Part shown: piece after piece, positions 14,894-17,536 of the stretch | Layout: every line of letters begins with the position of its first letter | Numbering within the stretch: position 1 is the first letter of the stretch | DNA from: Solimicrobium sp040544425 | Lineage (GTDB): Bacteria; Pseudomonadota; Gammaproteobacteria; Burkholderiales; Burkholderiaceae_D | Assembly: GCA_040544425.1 (NCBI GenBank) | Contig: JBEONO010000037.1 | Span: forward strand, 1-17,536 | Direction of reading: 5' to 3' | Length of the DNA stretch: 17,536 nucleotides | Notes under the pieces: generated by a model | Told to the model about the DNA's origin: nothing | Databases searched by the model: none | The model's input: the letters and a program-made list of their open reading frames with translations, nothing else | Translations under genes and position numbers: made by a program

Positions 14894-16240
14894 ATGTCCG
14901 ATGGCAATGAATCCGAACTAGAGCGCATTTCCCACTTACACCGGCAACAAATTGCTAGGTATGATCTAGTGAATGGCGATTTGAAGCTTCAGTTGGACGC
15001 CCTCAAAACCGAATTAAAAAGCAAAACCACGCAACTCAACATTCTTGAGCAGTTACGAAAGGCAAACCAGAATTTGGTAATAGCCGCAGTCGATGCACAA
15101 ACCAATGAAGACAAGGCCGCAGCAGACAATTTGCGTCAGGAACAATTTTTACCCATGCTTGCACACGAGTTGCGCAATCCACTTGCCCCAATTGTACTGG
15201 CCACTGAATCGATCGGAAAAATTACTGATGCTCATGTAGATCTTCCGCAGTTGCACGCTATTATTTCTCGTCAGGTCGATCATATGGCTCGTTTGGTCGA
15301 CGACTTGCTTGACGCGTCGCGAATTGCGACTGGAAAAATCAACGTGCGACACACTATATTAAGTCTGACTGACATTGCTGAATCATCTTTGGAAGCCAGT
15401 CGACACTTATTTGAGCAGCGTCATCAAACGATCGACATTAAGCTGCCGACCATGGAAATAGTCATTCACGGTGACTTAGTTAGACTAACTCAAGTGTTTA
15501 CGAATTTGCTGATCAATGCCTCCAAATTTACCCCTGAATTCGGCGCAATCAGCGTGGCAATCAGTCAACTAGAGGAATTTGCCATCATTTGTGTAAAGGA
15601 TGATGGAATGGGCATTCCGTTGCATTTGCAGGGGCATATTTTCGATTTGTTTGCGCAAGGATTTGATTCAACAAACCGATCACAAGGAGGGCTAGGAATT
15701 GGCCTGTCGCTGGCTAAAGCGATCGTGGAAATGCATGGCGGTTCGATCGATGCGTTCAGCATGGGTGCCGGTTTTGGAAGTAAATTTATTGTTCGGCTAC
15801 CCATTTCCAGCAAACCAGTTGCAACGAAGCCTATTCCGGAAAAACGAGCAGCGTTGCGCCATAAATATCGTATATTGGTGATCGAAGATAACACGGACAG
15901 CAATGCCGTACTCAGTAACTTGTTGATGAAGTACGGTCACGATGTCAGTTCGGTGTTTGATGGAATTACCGGATTATCGAGATTCAATGGAAGCCCATTT
16001 GACCTTATCATTTGCGACATTGGTTTGCCCGACATGACCGGATATGAGTTAGTGAGGTTATTGCATGCGCAACTGCGACGACCGCTGCCCGTCTTGGTTG
16101 CATTGAGCGGATACAACCGGTCGGCTCCCCTACCGTCAGAGCAAGATTTTGACCATTACCTAGTTAAACCAATCAAGTTTCAGATGGTCCTGGATATCCT
16201 TGATTCACTTGCTGATCCAACCAGAACTGATAAATTATGA
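14894..16240 (+). CDS. Soluble hybrid histidine kinase with C-terminal receiver
   Basis: This is a 448-residue cytoplasmic kinase without membrane helices or a recognisable sensor domain. A coiled-coil N-terminus (about 8-80) leads into HisKA with phospho-accepting His91 (LAHELRNPL). The ATPase domain follows, with Asn208 in the N box (TNLLINASKF), DDGMGIP (about 236-242) and GGLGIGLSLAKAI (about 265-277). A receiver domain (about 325-440) completes it, with Asp375 (IICDIGLPD), Ser405 and Lys425. The ATG at 14894 is chosen for AAGGAAG eight bases upstream. An in-frame TTG at 14795 would add 33 residues. Its stop overlaps the next start as ATGA. The KaiC-like ATPase downstream and the lone receiver upstream suggest one signalling module. 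Confidence 0.9.
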   Translation: MSDGNESELERISHLHRQQIARYDLVNGDLKLQLDALKTELKSKTTQLNILEQLRKANQNLVIAAVDAQTNEDKAAADNLRQEQFLPMLAHELRNPLAPIVLATESIGKITDAHVDLPQLHAIISRQVDHMARLVDDLLDASRIATGKINVRHTILSLTDIAESSLEASRHLFEQRHQTIDIKLPTMEIVIHGDLVRLTQVFTNLLINASKFTPEFGAISVAISQLEEFAIICVKDDGMGIPLHLQGHIFDLFAQGFDSTNRSQGGLGIGLSLAKAIVEMHGGSIDAFSMGAGFGSKFIVRLPISSKPVATKPIPEKRAALRHKYRILVIEDNTDSNAVLSNLLMKYGHDVSSVFDGITGLSRFNGSPFDLIICDIGLPDMTGYELVRLLHAQLRRPLPVLVALSGYNRSAPLPSEQDFDHYLVKPIKFQMVLDILDSLADPTRTDKL

Positions 16241-16662
16241 ACATTCCAAATCGTGAATTACATTTAATTATCAGAAGGGCTGTCACAAAGCGGCCGGATT
16301 TTTGGGGGGATGAATCCATGCTTCTGTGGGAGCGACTGAGCGTTGAATTGGTTCCCATAATTGGCGATAGTGGGTTTAGTGCACTGTATAAGCGCAGCCT
16401 GACACTGACCGGCGTGAAATTTCCTTGGATTTTAGAATCGGACACCAAGCTTCAGGTTAACACATCATTTAACGGATTTATTACCCTTTTAAAACATCGT
16501 GAAGTCCACGAAGCCACCGAAACAATCATTTTATTATTGGTCGTATTTACTGATTTGTTAACCACATTAATTGGTCTCTCCTTGACAACCCGAATTTTAT
16601 TTTCGGCTTGGGGTGACGATGCTTTTGATTTACCTGCACCGGAGCAAAAAAATGAACGATAA
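16237..16662 (+). CDS. Unrecognised 141-residue protein coupled to kinase and KaiC
   Basis: This is a mostly helical 141-residue protein. Features include an N-terminal region with WGDESMLLWERLSVELVPIIGD, a central FPWI motif, and a hydrophobic helix around 95-118 (TIILLLVVFTDLLTTLIGLSL) that could be buried or membrane-associated. It then ends in an acidic/Pro tail. It does not look like KaiB, since I see no thioredoxin-like pattern. It starts inside the kinase stop (ATGA) and ends 11 bases inside the KaiC-like gene, so all three are translationally linked. The most likely role is an adaptor or regulator between kinase and ATPase (inference). I recall similar uncharacterised proteins beside sensor kinases in Burkholderiales, without a name. 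Confidence 0.7.
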   Translation: MNIPNRELHLIIRRAVTKRPDFWGDESMLLWERLSVELVPIIGDSGFSALYKRSLTLTGVKFPWILESDTKLQVNTSFNGFITLLKHREVHEATETIILLLVVFTDLLTTLIGLSLTTRILFSAWGDDAFDLPAPEQKNER

Positions 16663-17536
16663 AGTCACCATTGAACGCTTATCAACAGGTGTCACTGGGT
16701 TGGATGATTTATTGGGCGGTGGATTACCCGAATTTTCATTCAATTTAATTGCCGGGACACCTGGAAGTGGCAAAACAACCTTGGCGCACCAAATCATGTT
16801 TTCGTTGGCCAATCCGGAACGGCGTGCGCTGTTCTTTACAGTGCTAGGTGAACCGCCTTTAAAAATGTTGCGTTACCAGCAGCAATTTCCGTTTTTTGAC
16901 ATCAGCAAAATAAATAGTTCAATTAAATTTGTGAATCTATCAGCCGATATGTTGGAAGGTGATTTTGATGGCGTGTTAGCACGGATATTGAGCGAGGTAG
17001 AAAACTTTTCTCCCAGCCTGGTCTTTGTTGATTCGTTCCGCTCGGTGATTCAATCTTCCAAGGTCAAGGATCCAAGCAGGACAGGACTGTCACATTTTGT
17101 CCAGCAACTCGGCATGCAGATGACCAATTGGCATGCTACGTCATTTTTGATCGGCGAATATCTTGTGCCGGAAGAAGAATCAAGCCCGGTATTTACGGTG
17201 GCTGACGGCATAATCTGGATGTCGCAAATGGTACATCGCGATGCGATGATCAGAAAAATTCAAGTTGTGAAAATGCGCGGACAAGCCCAAAGCGCCGGCA
17301 TCCACACCTTTCGTATCAATGATCACGGTCTCGAGATTTTTCCGCGTGCCGTTGTCAGTGCCCGTGCGTCGGAACCGATTCAGTTTTCTGGTGATCAGCG
17401 TATGTCAATGGGTGTGCCCGCGCTAGATGAGATGATGGGCGGCGGTTTGCCGGTGGGCTATTCACTGCTCGTGGTGGGACCATCCGGCTCCGGGAAATCG
17501 GTGTTATCCACCCAATTTTTGGCAGAGGGTGCAAGA
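16652..17536 (+). CDS. KaiC-like RecA-fold ATPase, partial (cut by window end)
   Basis: The first 295 residues of a two-domain KaiC-family protein are present. Domain 1 has the LSTGVTGLDDLLGGGLP entry motif, Walker A GTPGSGKTT (35-43) and Walker B LVFVDS (Asp127). Domain 2 begins at MGVPALDEMMGGGLP (about 253-267), with a second Walker A GPSGSGKS (276-283) just before the window ends. The spot where cyanobacterial KaiC has the catalytic Glu pair in domain 1 reads LGEPP here (Gly66, Glu67), so one Glu is missing. The start is ATG 16652 after GGAG. There is no kaiA or kaiB in view. Non-cyanobacterial KaiC homologues are linked to stress and signalling rather than proven clocks. Confidence 0.9.
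   Translation, partial: MNDKVTIERLSTGVTGLDDLLGGGLPEFSFNLIAGTPGSGKTTLAHQIMFSLANPERRALFFTVLGEPPLKMLRYQQQFPFFDISKINSSIKFVNLSADMLEGDFDGVLARILSEVENFSPSLVFVDSFRSVIQSSKVKDPSRTGLSHFVQQLGMQMTNWHATSFLIGEYLVPEEESSPVFTVADGIIWMSQMVHRDAMIRKIQVVKMRGQAQSAGIHTFRINDHGLEIFPRAVVSARASEPIQFSGDQRMSMGVPALDEMMGGGLPVGYSLLVVGPSGSGKSVLSTQFLAEGAR

Overview
The window looks like chromosomal DNA of a betaproteobacterium, most likely Burkholderiales and possibly Oxalobacteraceae. This is inferred from the gene families (an LpqC-type PHB depolymerase esterase beside a ribbon-helix-helix regulator, a YqjD/YqjE pair, KatE, EgtD/EgtB, a KaiC-like ATPase with a hybrid kinase), from the moderate GC content and from dispersed ATTCCCGC...GCGGGAAT repeats. 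No marker gene fixes the species.

Layout. Positions 1-1200 hold no convincing gene. They are a patchwork of repeats: two identical 121-bp copies 180 bp apart plus a diverged third copy, a 127-bp element with perfect 31-bp inverted ends, a 101-bp inverted-repeat pair, and two sequences resembling insertion-sequence ends. At 1203-3096 (minus strand) lies a two-gene operon of a ribbon-helix-helix regulator and a PHB-depolymerase-type esterase. It is preceded by a likely promoter and a phased 11-bp repeat array that looks like an operator. At 3376-3561 is a hemerythrin gene broken by a stop codon. At 3653-4882 (minus) lies a translationally overlapping set of yqjD-like (DUF883), yqjE-like and yqjK-like membrane proteins. 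At 5522-10677 (plus) are a four-helix membrane protein, a 24-residue membrane peptide, an intact hemerythrin, a KatE-type catalase and a flavodoxin-fold oxidoreductase. At 10743-12990 (minus) is an ergothioneine pair, egtD then egtB, in which egtB is interrupted by an in-frame TGA. At 13422-13871 (plus) is a lone response regulator, and at 13998-14237 (minus) a small histidine-rich protein. At 14894-17536 (plus) are a soluble hybrid histidine kinase, an unrecognised 141-residue protein and a KaiC-like ATPase that runs off the window. The last three are tightly coupled by overlaps.

Together this reads as a stress-survival island. Peroxide removal (KatE), oxygen or iron handling (hemerythrins), a thiol antioxidant (ergothioneine, if egtB still works), envelope-associated small proteins and a KaiC/phosphorelay module sit side by side. 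The strongest points for a second look are the phased operator array, the TGA in egtB, the decayed hemerythrin, and the kinase / 141-residue protein / KaiC module with a possible leader peptide and structured upstream region.
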